From assembly GCF_002300165.1 (NCBI RefSeq), contig NZ_MLCE01000023.1, positions 186,001-250,000 of the forward strand: a stretch of DNA of 64,000 nt, given 5' to 3'. Made by a program: the position numbers and the translations under genes. Below the pieces are notes generated by a model, which was given only the letters and a program-made list of their open reading frames with translations, did not search any database and was not told where the DNA came from. Positions 8,481 through 17,160 of the stretch are shown in pieces. Each line of letters opens with the position of its first letter. Position 1 is the stretch's first letter. Origin of the DNA: Streptomyces sp. Tue6028. GTDB lineage: Bacteria; Actinomycetota; Actinomycetes; Streptomycetales; Streptomycetaceae.

Positions 8481-11086
8481 GCGGAGCCCGGAGCGACCGG
8501 GAGCGGGGGCCGCTGCTGCTCGGCGTGCGGCACCACGGGCCTGGTTCCGCGCGAGCCGTGCGCGCCGCGCTGGACGCGGCGGCACCCCGGGTCGTGCTGA
8601 TCGAGGGGCCCCCGGAGGCGGATGCGCTCGTCCCGCTCGCCGCCGACGAGGACATGCGGCCCCCGGTCGCCCTCCTGGCCCATGTCGTGGACGAGCCCGG
8701 CCGCTCGGCCTTCTGGCCGCTGGCCGAGTTCTCGCCGGAGTGGGTGGCGATCCGATGGGCGCTGGACCACGGAGTCCCGGCCCGCTTCATCGACCTCCCG
8801 GCAGCCCACACGCTGGCATGGGGAGACGGGGACTCTCCGCGGGAGAAGGAAGAGGAGCGGCGGGAAGAGAGAAAAGAGGAACAGAAGGAGAAACAGAAGG
8901 AGGGGGAGCAGGAAGAGGCGGAGAAGAAAGAGGAGAAGGAGAGCGGCGAGGAGGAGCGGAGGCGCGACGGTGAGGGGCCGGAGCGCAACCAGGAGTCGTC
9001 CCCCGCGGTGGAGGTGACCGAGGCGGCCGTACGGATCGACCCCCTGGCCGTCCTCGCCGAGACCGCGGGCTATGACGACCCCGAGCGCTGGTGGGAGGAC
9101 GTCGTCGAGCACCGGGCGGGCGCGAGGGGAGACCCGTTCGCTCCGTTCGCCGTGCTCGAAGAGGCGATGGGCGCGCTCCGGGAGGCGTACGGGGTCGGCG
9201 GGCACGACCGGGACCTGGTGCGCGAGGCGTACATGCGACTCCAGATCCGGGCGGCCCAGCGCGAGTGCGGGGACGACGTGGCCGTCGTGTGCGGCGCCTG
9301 GCACGTGCCCGCGCTGCGCCGGAAGACCACGGTCGGTGCCGACCGGGCGCTGCTCAAGGGCCTGCCCAAGGTCAAGCCCGACCTGACCTGGGTGCCGTGG
9401 ACGCACCGCCGGCTCTCCCGCGTCAGCGGGTACGGCGCGGGCATCGACTCCCCGGGCTGGTACGGGCATCTGTTCAGCGCCCCCGACCGCCCGGTCGAGC
9501 GGTGGATGACCAAGGTGGCCCGGCTGTTGCGCGAGGAGGACCAGGGGGTCTCCTCGGCCCATGTGATCGAGGCGGTGCGGCTGGCCGACACGCTCGCCGC
9601 GATGCGTGGCCGCCCCCTGCCGGGCCTCACCGAGACCACCGATGCCGTACGGGCCGTGATGTGCGAGGGCTCGGACGTCCCGCTGTCGCTCGTGCGGGAC
9701 CGGCTGGTGGTCGGCGACGTGCTCGGGGAGGTGCCGGAATCGGCGCCCGCCGTGCCGTTGCAGCGCGACCTGGCACGACTCCAGCGGCGGCTGCGGATGA
9801 AACCGGAGGCGCTGGAGCGGGAGTTGGAGCTGGACCTGCGCAAGGAGACCGACGCCGGGCGCAGCAGACTGCTGCACCGTCTGCGGCTCCTGGGCGTGTC
9901 CTGGGGTGAGCCCTCGGCGTCGCGCGGCAGCACCGGCACGTTCCGGGAGACCTGGCGGCTGCGCTGGGAACCGGAGCTGTCCGTACGGGTCGCCGAGGCC
10001 GGCGTGTGGGGCACGACGGTACTGGCCGCCGCCACCGCCAGAGCCGAGGCGGACGCCGTCTCGGCGCCTTCGCTCGCGGACGTCACGGCGCTCTCCGAGC
10101 GCTGCCTCCTCGCCGAACTGCCCGAGGCGCTGCCCGTCGTGATGCGGGTCCTCGCCGACCGGGCCGCTCTCGACGCGGACGTCGGCCATCTCGCACAGGC
10201 ACTGCCCGCCCTCGTCCGCTCCCTGCGGTACGGCGACGTGCGGGGTACGGACACCCACGCCCTCACCGGGGTGGCCGAGGGTCTCGCCGAGCGGATCTTC
10301 GTCGGACTGCCGCCGGCCTGCGCTTCCCTCGACGCGGAGGCCGCCGAGGAGATGCGGCGTCATGTGGACGCGGTGCACGGCGCGGTCGGGCTGCTGGCGG
10401 AGACGCTCACGACGTCACCGGCCGGCTCCCCGTCCTCCGGCGGTTCCCCGCCGTCCGGCGGCTCCCCGTCCCCCGGCGGTTCCTCGCCATCGAGCGGCTC
10501 CCCGTCCTCCGGCCGGGCTGACCCGTCCGTCGGCATCCGCCACCGCTGGCACTCCGTGCTGCGGGTGCTGACCGCCCGCGACATGGTCCCGGGGGTGGTC
10601 CGGGGACGGACCGTGCGACTGCTCCTGGACGACGGGGAGTTGGCGCAGGACGAGGCCGCCCGGCTGATGGGGCTGGTGCTGTCGCCGGGGACGGCACCCG
10701 GGGACGCGGCCGCGTGGATCGAGGGCTTCGTCGGAGGCGGCTCCGGTGGCGGAATGCTGCTCGTGCACGACGAGCGGCTGCTCGGGCTGGTGGACGCGTG
10801 GTTGACCGGCGTGCCCGCGGAGGCGTTCACGGACGTACTGCCGCTCCTACGGCGGACGTTCTCGGCGTACGAGGCCGGAGTGCGCAGAACGCTGGGCGAA
10901 CTGCTCAGGCGCGGCCCGCGTGCGGCGGGGAGCACCGAGGCCACCGCCTCCGGGATGCCCGGGTTCGCGCCCGGCCTCGACCTGGGGCGCGCGGACGCCG
11001 TGCTGCCGGTGCTGAGCCTGCTGCTCGGGCTGGACGAATCCGATGACGTGACCGACCTGGACGACCTTGTGGAGGCGGCCCGATGA
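8477..11086 (+). CDS. DUF5682 family protein (TIKI/EreA/ChaN-like motifs)
   Basis: This 869-residue protein is the second gene of the operon, in ATGA overlap with MoxR. The N-terminal domain carries two GX2H motifs, GVRH (16-19) and GAWH (273-276), plus an IEGPPE glutamate pair (43, 47). This is the pattern known from the TIKI/TraB/EreA/ChaN superfamily of metal-dependent hydrolases; linking DUF5682 to that group is inference from motifs. Residues ~121-175 are an extremely charged Glu/Lys/Arg linker, coded by an almost all-purine strand. A second low-complexity Ser/Gly/Pro linker lies near residue 650. The C-terminal half is helical and has no motif I recognise. Confidence 0.85.
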   Translation: MSGARSDRERGPLLLGVRHHGPGSARAVRAALDAAAPRVVLIEGPPEADALVPLAADEDMRPPVALLAHVVDEPGRSAFWPLAEFSPEWVAIRWALDHGVPARFIDLPAAHTLAWGDGDSPREKEEERREERKEEQKEKQKEGEQEEAEKKEEKESGEEERRRDGEGPERNQESSPAVEVTEAAVRIDPLAVLAETAGYDDPERWWEDVVEHRAGARGDPFAPFAVLEEAMGALREAYGVGGHDRDLVREAYMRLQIRAAQRECGDDVAVVCGAWHVPALRRKTTVGADRALLKGLPKVKPDLTWVPWTHRRLSRVSGYGAGIDSPGWYGHLFSAPDRPVERWMTKVARLLREEDQGVSSAHVIEAVRLADTLAAMRGRPLPGLTETTDAVRAVMCEGSDVPLSLVRDRLVVGDVLGEVPESAPAVPLQRDLARLQRRLRMKPEALERELELDLRKETDAGRSRLLHRLRLLGVSWGEPSASRGSTGTFRETWRLRWEPELSVRVAEAGVWGTTVLAAATARAEADAVSAPSLADVTALSERCLLAELPEALPVVMRVLADRAALDADVGHLAQALPALVRSLRYGDVRGTDTHALTGVAEGLAERIFVGLPPACASLDAEAAEEMRRHVDAVHGAVGLLAETLTTSPAGSPSSGGSPPSGGSPSPGGSSPSSGSPSSGRADPSVGIRHRWHSVLRVLTARDMVPGVVRGRTVRLLLDDGELAQDEAARLMGLVLSPGTAPGDAAAWIEGFVGGGSGGGMLLVHDERLLGLVDAWLTGVPAEAFTDVLPLLRRTFSAYEAGVRRTLGELLRRGPRAAGSTEATASGMPGFAPGLDLGRADAVLPVLSLLLGLDESDDVTDLDDLVEAAR

Positions 11087-12366
11087 CCGCACCGTTGAAC
11101 CCGCCCGGCACGCCCACCACTACACCCGGCACGCCCGGCGCACCTGGCACGACCACCAGCCCCACCGCCGGCACCACCGCGCCCGGCACCGTCGCCACCC
11201 CCGGTCCGGCTGCGGTGACCGACGCGGCCGGTGAGCGGATGCGTCGCTGGCGGCTCGTGCTCGGGGGCGACGAGGCGGACGGCACCGGATGCGCGCTCGC
11301 CGGGCAGGACGCGGCGATGGACGGAGCGCTCGCCGCGCTGTACGGGAGGGGGAACCAGGCGCGGTCGGGGCGGTCGCGTTCGGCGGGGCTCGGGGCGTCC
11401 GCGCCGTCGGTGGCGCGCTGGCTCGGCGACATCCGGACGTACTTCCCGTCCTCCGTCGTGCAGGTCATGCAGCGCGACGCCATCGACCGGCTCGGGCTCT
11501 CCACGCTGCTGCTGGAGCCCGAGATGCTGGAGGCCGTTGAGGCCGACGTTCACCTGGTGGGCACCCTCCTCTCCCTGAACAAGGCCATGCCGGAGACGAC
11601 CAAGGAGACGGCACGGGCCGTCGTGCGCAAGGTGGTCGAGGACCTGGAGAAGCGGCTCGCCACCCGTACGCGGGCGACCCTCACCGGAGCTCTCGACCGC
11701 AGCGCCCGGATCAGCAGGCCGCGTCACCACGACATCGACTGGAACCGCACGATCGCGGCCAACCTCAAGCACTATCTGCCCGAGTACCGGACGATCGTGC
11801 CCGAGCGGCTCATCGGGTACGGCCGCGCCTCGCAGTCCGTGAAGAAGGAGGTCATCCTCTGCATCGACCAGTCGGGCTCGATGGCGGCCTCCGTCGTGTA
11901 CGCCTCCGTGTTCGGGGCCGTCCTCGCGTCGATGAGGTCCATCGCCACCCGCCTCGTCGTCTTCGACACCGCCGTCGTCGACCTCACCGACCAGCTCGAC
12001 GACCCGGTGGACGTCCTCTTCGGGACCCAGCTCGGTGGCGGTACGGACATCAACAGGGCCCTCGCGTACTGCCAGTCCCAGATCACCAGGCCCGCCGACA
12101 CGGTGGTCGTCCTCATCAGCGACCTCTACGAGGGCGGCATACGCAACGAGATGCTGAAGCGGGTCGCGGCGATGAAGGCGTCGGGGGTGCAGTTCGTGAC
12201 GCTGCTCGCGCTGTCCGACGAAGGGGCGCCCGCGTACGACCGTGAGCACGCGGCGGCGCTCGCGGCGCTCGACGCACCGGCGTTCGCCTGCACGCCCGAC
12301 CTGTTCCCCGAGGTCATGGCGGCCGCGATCGAGAAGCGACCACTGCCGATACCGGACACCAGGTGA
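11083..12366 (+). CDS. VWA-domain protein partner of MoxR
   Basis: This 427-residue protein overlaps the DUF5682 stop by 4 bp (ATGA). The first 45 residues are a Pro/Thr/Gly tail. The C-terminal von Willebrand A domain has a complete MIDAS: DQSGS (Asp262, Ser264, Ser266), Thr321 in GGGTDI and Asp347 in ISDLYEGG. MIDAS proteins bind Mg2+ and a ligand carboxylate, and with MoxR ATPases they form adaptor-remodeller pairs. It has no signal peptide or membrane segment, so the system is cytoplasmic. It is the last gene of the rightward arm. Confidence 0.92.
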   Translation: MTAPLNPPGTPTTTPGTPGAPGTTTSPTAGTTAPGTVATPGPAAVTDAAGERMRRWRLVLGGDEADGTGCALAGQDAAMDGALAALYGRGNQARSGRSRSAGLGASAPSVARWLGDIRTYFPSSVVQVMQRDAIDRLGLSTLLLEPEMLEAVEADVHLVGTLLSLNKAMPETTKETARAVVRKVVEDLEKRLATRTRATLTGALDRSARISRPRHHDIDWNRTIAANLKHYLPEYRTIVPERLIGYGRASQSVKKEVILCIDQSGSMAASVVYASVFGAVLASMRSIATRLVVFDTAVVDLTDQLDDPVDVLFGTQLGGGTDINRALAYCQSQITRPADTVVVLISDLYEGGIRNEMLKRVAAMKASGVQFVTLLALSDEGAPAYDREHAAALAALDAPAFACTPDLFPEVMAAAIEKRPLPIPDTR

Positions 12367-12497
12367 GCGGAACAGAAAATCCGGACATGAGTACCCATCG
12401 GTAACAGGGGACTTGCGCAACCTCGGGAGTCCCGTGCAAGGATCGACGCGGCTCAGTGCCACCTTCTTGCCCTTCGCACGGGAGGACCCTCCCCCTC

Positions 12498-13652
12498 TTG
12501 CCCCTGTCAGCCGTGCTGTCCGGTGCCGCTTCGCGCGTGACGCGTGAGGCGGCTGGGCGGCGTGCGCTGCAATTGGCGCTGCTGATGGGTGGATTGTTCG
12601 CCATCGCCCTCCTCTGTGGAGAGCGGGCGCAGGCCGCCGACGGGACAGTGCCCGGGCCGGCGGCGGGGGTCGTCCGGTCGACGGCGGACGCGGTGCACCA
12701 CGTGCTGGCGCCCCGCACCCCGGGGACCGGACCGGAAACGGGCCGCGACTCCGAGGGAGCCTCCGAGCCGACGGCCACCGTCCCGGACGACGGCCGAGCC
12801 GAGTCCACGGCCAAGTCCACGGCCCAGTCCGAGTCCACGGCCGAGGCCAAGTCCACGGCCGAGACGGCGCCCGCGCCCGCCACGGCAGTGCCCGCGCCCA
12901 CGACACGTACGACGGACGGAACACGGGCCGCGCAGGCGGCACCTGGGGCACCCGCGTCGCACGACACCCGGGCGGGTCGTTCCGCCCCCACCGTCGACGG
13001 CGCCCTCGCCCCCGTCGCGGGTGTGGTCACGCACGTGACCGACACCGTCACCGACACCGTCCGGCACGTCGTCCAGCCGGTCGACGATCTCGTGCGGCCC
13101 GCCACCGGTGCGGTCGTACGGCCGGTCGGCGACCTGGTGGAGACGGTCACCGGTGGACTGCCCGAGACCCCGCCCGACGCACTCCCGGCCGCACCGGGGC
13201 TTCCCGGTCTGCCGGACCTGCCCGCGCTCCCGCCCACGGGTGCGCAGCCCCTGCCGGCCGGCTCCGTGTCGCCCGCTCACGGCGGGGCGGCGCAGAACAA
13301 CCGGCCCGCCGCGGCCGGGCAGCACGCGACGCGACGCCAGCACGCGCCGTCCACCGCCCCGGTGTTCGGCCCCGGCGCGCGCGGCGCGGACGCCTGGGCG
13401 GGTGCGGCGCACCGCGCCCACGACGGCGTACCGACGGTGCAGTCACCCGTGCGTCAGGCGCCGGCGGACGACACGACCGGCACGCTGATCGACCGTTCCG
13501 CGGTCGACAACGGCGCGCCGCGGCACGGCGATCCGCACGCCATCACCCCCGTCCACCGGTCACCGCTGCGGCTCGTGCCCGGCGCCTCCGCGGTCGTGAC
13601 CGCGGCCGAGACCCGGGACAGGTACCGGGACATTCCCGTTTTCCCCGGCTAG
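12498..13652 (+). CDS. Secreted or anchored Ala/Pro/Thr-rich protein
   Basis: I do not recognise a family. From a TTG at 12498 the product is ~384 residues; a GTG at 12513 or 12456 is also possible. GGAGG at 12481-12485 favours the first two. A basic N-region (SRVTREAAGRRA) precedes a hydrophobic stretch (LALLMGGLFAIALLCG) and an AQA cleavage-like site. The rest is low complexity, with ESTAKSTA repeats, a segment of spaced Val/Thr/Asp (VTHVTDTVTDTVRHVV) and Pro/Gly-rich stretches. The VTDTV segment resembles the start of the next gene's product, so the two may be related surface or matrix proteins. Confidence 0.65.
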   Translation: MPLSAVLSGAASRVTREAAGRRALQLALLMGGLFAIALLCGERAQAADGTVPGPAAGVVRSTADAVHHVLAPRTPGTGPETGRDSEGASEPTATVPDDGRAESTAKSTAQSESTAEAKSTAETAPAPATAVPAPTTRTTDGTRAAQAAPGAPASHDTRAGRSAPTVDGALAPVAGVVTHVTDTVTDTVRHVVQPVDDLVRPATGAVVRPVGDLVETVTGGLPETPPDALPAAPGLPGLPDLPALPPTGAQPLPAGSVSPAHGGAAQNNRPAAAGQHATRRQHAPSTAPVFGPGARGADAWAGAAHRAHDGVPTVQSPVRQAPADDTTGTLIDRSAVDNGAPRHGDPHAITPVHRSPLRLVPGASAVVTAAETRDRYRDIPVFPG

Positions 13653-13844
13653 GCAGCCCTCTCCTCCCCTCCCCGCCGAGCGACCTGCCACGCGGGGCGG
13701 AACAGGTCTGCCCGCCGTCCGGGCACCCCTCCGAATCCCGGACGGAAGCCCAAGGAACTCACCTGAATCCACCGGATCCCACCGGTGTTCAGCGACTCCC
13801 CGGAATCTCCCGAACTCTCGGAATCCCGAAGGATCTGACGCAGC

Positions 13845-15506
13845 ATGAACAAGAACATCCGCCGTTCCATCGTCATAGCCGCCGGCGTCACCGGCGCGTG
13901 GGCGCTCGGCTCCGCCGCCGCGAGCGCGGACGAACTGCCGACGTCGTCCGTGTCCGCTCCCGACGCGAGCGCCGGCGTGACCGACGCCGTCGGCGCGGTG
14001 ACCGACACCGTCGACGCCGCCGTCGGGAACGTGACGAACGACGTGCACGACACGGTGTCCGCCGTCACCGGCGGCACCGCCGTCGACGACGTGACCTCCT
14101 CGGTCCCGGGCGCCGTCGCCCAGGCGCGGGCGACGGCAGGCAGCCACGTCGCACAGGCCGGAAGCACCGCCACCACGGCGGCCACGACGGCGACCACGAA
14201 GGCACAGCACACGGCGAGGACCGCTCAGGGCGCGGCGACGACCGCCGACCACGCCCGCCGCTACGTCGAGGCCGAGGTCCCCGCCGCCACCCACCTCTCC
14301 CACGCCGGGACCGCCACCGCGCGGCACACGGCGGACACGGCGCGGCAGAACGTCGCCGACGCCGGCACCCCGCAGGGCGAGATCGACTACCTCTTCGGCC
14401 CGCTCTCGGCGTTCGCGCCGGAGGTGGAGGAGGCGCTCGCCGGGGCGCAGAGCAAGCTCGCCGCCGTCCAGCGCACCGCCGCCGGCCTGCCCTCGGCCGC
14501 CCGGACCGGAGTCCGGCAGACCGTCGCCACGGCGCAGCGGACGGCCGGGAACACGGCCGCCGGTGCCACGGGCACGGCGGCGCGGACGGCGACCGGCGCT
14601 CCCGCACAGGTCGGCGGCGCCGTCGGCACCGCCACCGGCATCGCGATCCCGGTGGTGGACGAGACGGCCGCGTCGGCGCTGCCGCCCGTCGCCGCGAGCA
14701 CTGTCCAGGGCGTCACTCCGGTGGCGGAGCACGCTGTCGGCCATGTCGCGCCGCTGGCGTACGGGGCCGTGGGGGGCGCGACCACGCTGGCCCACGGCGC
14801 GGTGGACGGCGTGACGGCGGTGGCGTACGGCGCCACGGCCGACGCGACGGGGCTCGCGCATGGTGTCGCGGGTGACGCGGGCGGCCTCGCGTACGGCGTC
14901 GTGGGTGACGCGCAGCCGGTCGTCCACGGAGCCGTCGGCCAGGTCGTCGGCGACACGGCCGGCTCGGTGCTGCCGCCCGTGGCTCAGGCCGCGGTGCACG
15001 GCGCCGTCCCGGTCGCCGGCCAGGCCGGCGCGGACGCGGGCACGCTCGCGCACGGTGTGGTCGGTGACGTCCAGCCGTTCGCGGGCGGTGTCGTGGGGGC
15101 CGCGGGCGGGTTCGCGTACGGCGTCACGGGCCAGGTGGCCCCGTTCGCGCAGGGCGTCGTCACCGGCGACGTGCCGGCCTTCGCCACGGGAGTGGCCGAC
15201 GCGGCGCAGCCCGTCGTGGACTTCGTGCAGCCTGTGGCGGACGGGATCGCGGGCAGCGCCACCGGTCTGGCGTACGGCGTCACGGGCGACGTGCGGCCGT
15301 TCGCGGACGGCGTGGTCGGCCAGGTCGACCCGTTCGCGGCCGGTGTCGTCGCACAGGCCGGTCCCTTCGCGCAGGACCTGACCGGTACCGCCGCGGCGAC
15401 CGGCGGCCCGCTGGCCGGCCACGCCGTCGACGGCGTCCGGGGCGTGGCCGAGTCCGTCGCCCCGAGCTACCTGCCCGGCGCTTCGTACGGCACGTACGGG
15501 GCCTGA
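13845..15506 (+). CDS. Secreted protein made of 11-residue repeats
   Basis: This 553-residue protein has a Sec-type signal peptide (MNKNIRRSIVIAAG...AAASA). The N-terminal half is Ala/Thr/Val-rich and probably helical. From residue 304 it consists of 11-residue units of the form (L/F)A(Y/H/Q)GVVGxxxP, starting at 304, 315, 326, 337, 348, 359, then 401, 412, 423, 434 and 475, 486, 497, 508. The C-terminus ends PSYLPGASYGTYGA. No enzymatic motif and no family are recognised; a structural extracellular role is inference. The ATG is preceded by GAAGGATC. Confidence 0.75.
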   Translation: MNKNIRRSIVIAAGVTGAWALGSAAASADELPTSSVSAPDASAGVTDAVGAVTDTVDAAVGNVTNDVHDTVSAVTGGTAVDDVTSSVPGAVAQARATAGSHVAQAGSTATTAATTATTKAQHTARTAQGAATTADHARRYVEAEVPAATHLSHAGTATARHTADTARQNVADAGTPQGEIDYLFGPLSAFAPEVEEALAGAQSKLAAVQRTAAGLPSAARTGVRQTVATAQRTAGNTAAGATGTAARTATGAPAQVGGAVGTATGIAIPVVDETAASALPPVAASTVQGVTPVAEHAVGHVAPLAYGAVGGATTLAHGAVDGVTAVAYGATADATGLAHGVAGDAGGLAYGVVGDAQPVVHGAVGQVVGDTAGSVLPPVAQAAVHGAVPVAGQAGADAGTLAHGVVGDVQPFAGGVVGAAGGFAYGVTGQVAPFAQGVVTGDVPAFATGVADAAQPVVDFVQPVADGIAGSATGLAYGVTGDVRPFADGVVGQVDPFAAGVVAQAGPFAQDLTGTAAATGGPLAGHAVDGVRGVAESVAPSYLPGASYGTYGA

Positions 15507-15631
15507 GGCACCCCCGCCGTACGACCCGCCCGCGGCGAGGGCGGTCGTACGGCACCCGATCGACTCCTCGGGGCCGACGGACCCGGACGGCCGAAACCCG
15601 TCGGATCGTCCGACCGGAACCCCGCGGATGG

Positions 15632-15667
15632 GCAGAGCGGTCCCCATTGGGGTGGGGACCGCCCTGT
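15632..15667 (+). terminator. First hairpin terminator upstream of sucC
   Basis: GCGGTCCCCA (15637-15646) pairs with TGGGGACCGC (15653-15662) across a TTGGGG loop; flanking bases extend the stem with one mismatch. Confidence 0.65.
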
Positions 15668-15690
15668 CTGAGCCCTTCGGGGCTGTTCAA

Positions 15691-15728
15691 GGGGCCTCAC
15701 CGGGTCAACCCCAACCCGGTGAGGCCCT
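15691..15728. terminator. Second hairpin terminator upstream of sucC
   Basis: A 14-bp perfect stem, GGGCCTCACCGGGT (15692-15705) with its complement at 15714-15727, closes an 8-nt C/A-rich loop. In tandem with the previous hairpin it should insulate sucCD. Confidence 0.65.
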
Positions 15729-15800
15729 GCTCATGCGGCACGCGGTGCCAGTGAGTGAGGCATCATGTGACAGGTATCACCGCTCAGGTGTGACCCGCGA

Positions 15801-15829
15801 TTTAGGGACCCGCCGCCAGCGGCGATAAC
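15801..15829 (+). promoter_or_regulatory. Candidate sucCD promoter
   Basis: TTTAGG and GATAAC are spaced by 17 bp, about 130 bp upstream of sucC. The match to a vegetative promoter is partial; no better pair was seen in the gap. Confidence 0.3.
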
Positions 15830-15959
15830 CTGCGAGACGGACATGCCGCGCGCTCGGACACCGTGTGCGCCACCCTTGTGACAGCGGACGTCACGTTGCC
15901 CTTCGCGGCACGCCCACGCATCCAACGAACCGCGAGATCACTGATAGGGACGGAAGCGC

Positions 15960-17138
15960 GTGGACCTGTTCGAGTACCAGGCGAGGGACCTCTTCGCCAA
16001 GCACGATGTACCGGTGCTGGCCGGTGAAGTCATCGACACGCCTGAGGCGGCCCGCGCAGCCACTGAGCGTCTCGGTGGCAAGTCCGTCGTCAAGGCCCAG
16101 GTGAAGGTCGGCGGACGTGGCAAGGCCGGTGGCGTGAAGCTCGCCGCCACCCCGGACGAGGCCGTCGCGCGTGCGACGGACATCCTCGGCATGGACATCA
16201 AGGGCCACACGGTCCACAAGGTGATGATCGCCGAGACCGCTCCGGAGATCCTGGAGGAGTACTACGTCTCCTTCCTCCTGGACCGCACCAACCGCACCTT
16301 CCTCTCCATCGCGTCCGTCGAGGGCGGCATGGAGATCGAGGAGGTGGCGGCCACCCGCCCCGACGCCGTCGCCAAGACGCCGATCGACGCCAACGAGGGT
16401 GTCTCCCCGGAGAAGGCCCGCGAGATCGTCGCGGCCGCGAAGTTCCCGGCCGACGTCGCCGACAAGGTCGCCGACGTGCTGGTGACGCTGTGGAAGACCT
16501 TCGTCGCCGAGGACGCGCTCCTCGTCGAGGTCAACCCGCTGGCGAAGGTCGCCTCCGGCGACGTCATCGCCCTGGACGGCAAGGTCTCCCTGGACGAGAA
16601 CGCCGAGTTCCGTCAGCCGGAGCACGAGGCGCTGGTCGACCACGCGTCGGCCAACCCGCTCGAGGCCGCCGCCAAGGAGAAGAACCTCAACTACGTCAAG
16701 CTCGACGGCGAGGTCGGCATCATCGGCAACGGCGCGGGTCTCGTCATGAGCACCCTGGACGTCGTCGCGTACGCCGGTGAGAACCACGGTGGCGTCAAGC
16801 CCGCCAACTTCCTCGACATCGGCGGTGGCGCCTCCGCCGCGGTCATGGCGAACGGCCTGGAGATCATCCTCGGCGACCCGGACGTCAAGTCCGTCTTCGT
16901 CAACGTCTTCGGTGGCATCACCGCCTGCGACGAGGTCGCCAACGGCATCGTCCAGGCGCTCCAGCTGCTCAAGGACAAGGGCGAGGAAGTCACCAAGCCG
17001 CTGGTCGTGCGTCTCGACGGCAACAACGCCGAGCTGGGTCGCAAGATCCTGTCGGACGCCAACCACCCGCTCGTGCAGCGCGTGGACACCATGGACGGCG
17101 CGGCCGACAAGGCCGCCGAGCTGGCCGCGGCCAAGTAA
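15960..17138 (+). CDS. sucC: Succinyl-CoA ligase (ADP-forming) beta subunit
   Basis: The 392-residue product has the ATP-grasp N-terminus (MDLFEYQARDLFAKHDVPVL, then KAQVKVGGRGKAGGVK) and the C-terminal CoA-ligase part with GNGAGLVMSTLD and NVFGGITACDEVANGI. SucC binds nucleotide and succinate in the TCA-cycle conversion of succinyl-CoA and ADP to succinate, CoA and ATP. The GTG start at 15960 follows AGGGACGG and matches the family N-terminus. sucD follows after 22 bp as an operon. Confidence 0.97.
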   Translation: MDLFEYQARDLFAKHDVPVLAGEVIDTPEAARAATERLGGKSVVKAQVKVGGRGKAGGVKLAATPDEAVARATDILGMDIKGHTVHKVMIAETAPEILEEYYVSFLLDRTNRTFLSIASVEGGMEIEEVAATRPDAVAKTPIDANEGVSPEKAREIVAAAKFPADVADKVADVLVTLWKTFVAEDALLVEVNPLAKVASGDVIALDGKVSLDENAEFRQPEHEALVDHASANPLEAAAKEKNLNYVKLDGEVGIIGNGAGLVMSTLDVVAYAGENHGGVKPANFLDIGGGASAAVMANGLEIILGDPDVKSVFVNVFGGITACDEVANGIVQALQLLKDKGEEVTKPLVVRLDGNNAELGRKILSDANHPLVQRVDTMDGAADKAAELAAAK

Positions 17139-17160
17139 GGGACGAGGGAACACCACAGCC

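Larger units (their letters stand above)
15507..15959. other. Intergenic region before sucC: two terminators and a promoter
   Basis: It separates the repeat-protein gene from sucC. Two strong hairpins near 15650 and 15710 end upstream transcription; the remaining ~230 bp should hold the sucCD promoter. No gene was seen. Confidence 0.5.

Noticed and set aside
8450..10378. Minus-strand open frame across DUF5682
   Set aside because: No ribosome site or domain; arises from the codon bias of the overlapping real gene.
13560..15647. Long minus-strand open frame opposite the 11-residue repeat gene
   Set aside because: It mirrors the repeats of the plus-strand gene, which has a signal peptide, ribosome site and regular repeats; the minus frame has none.
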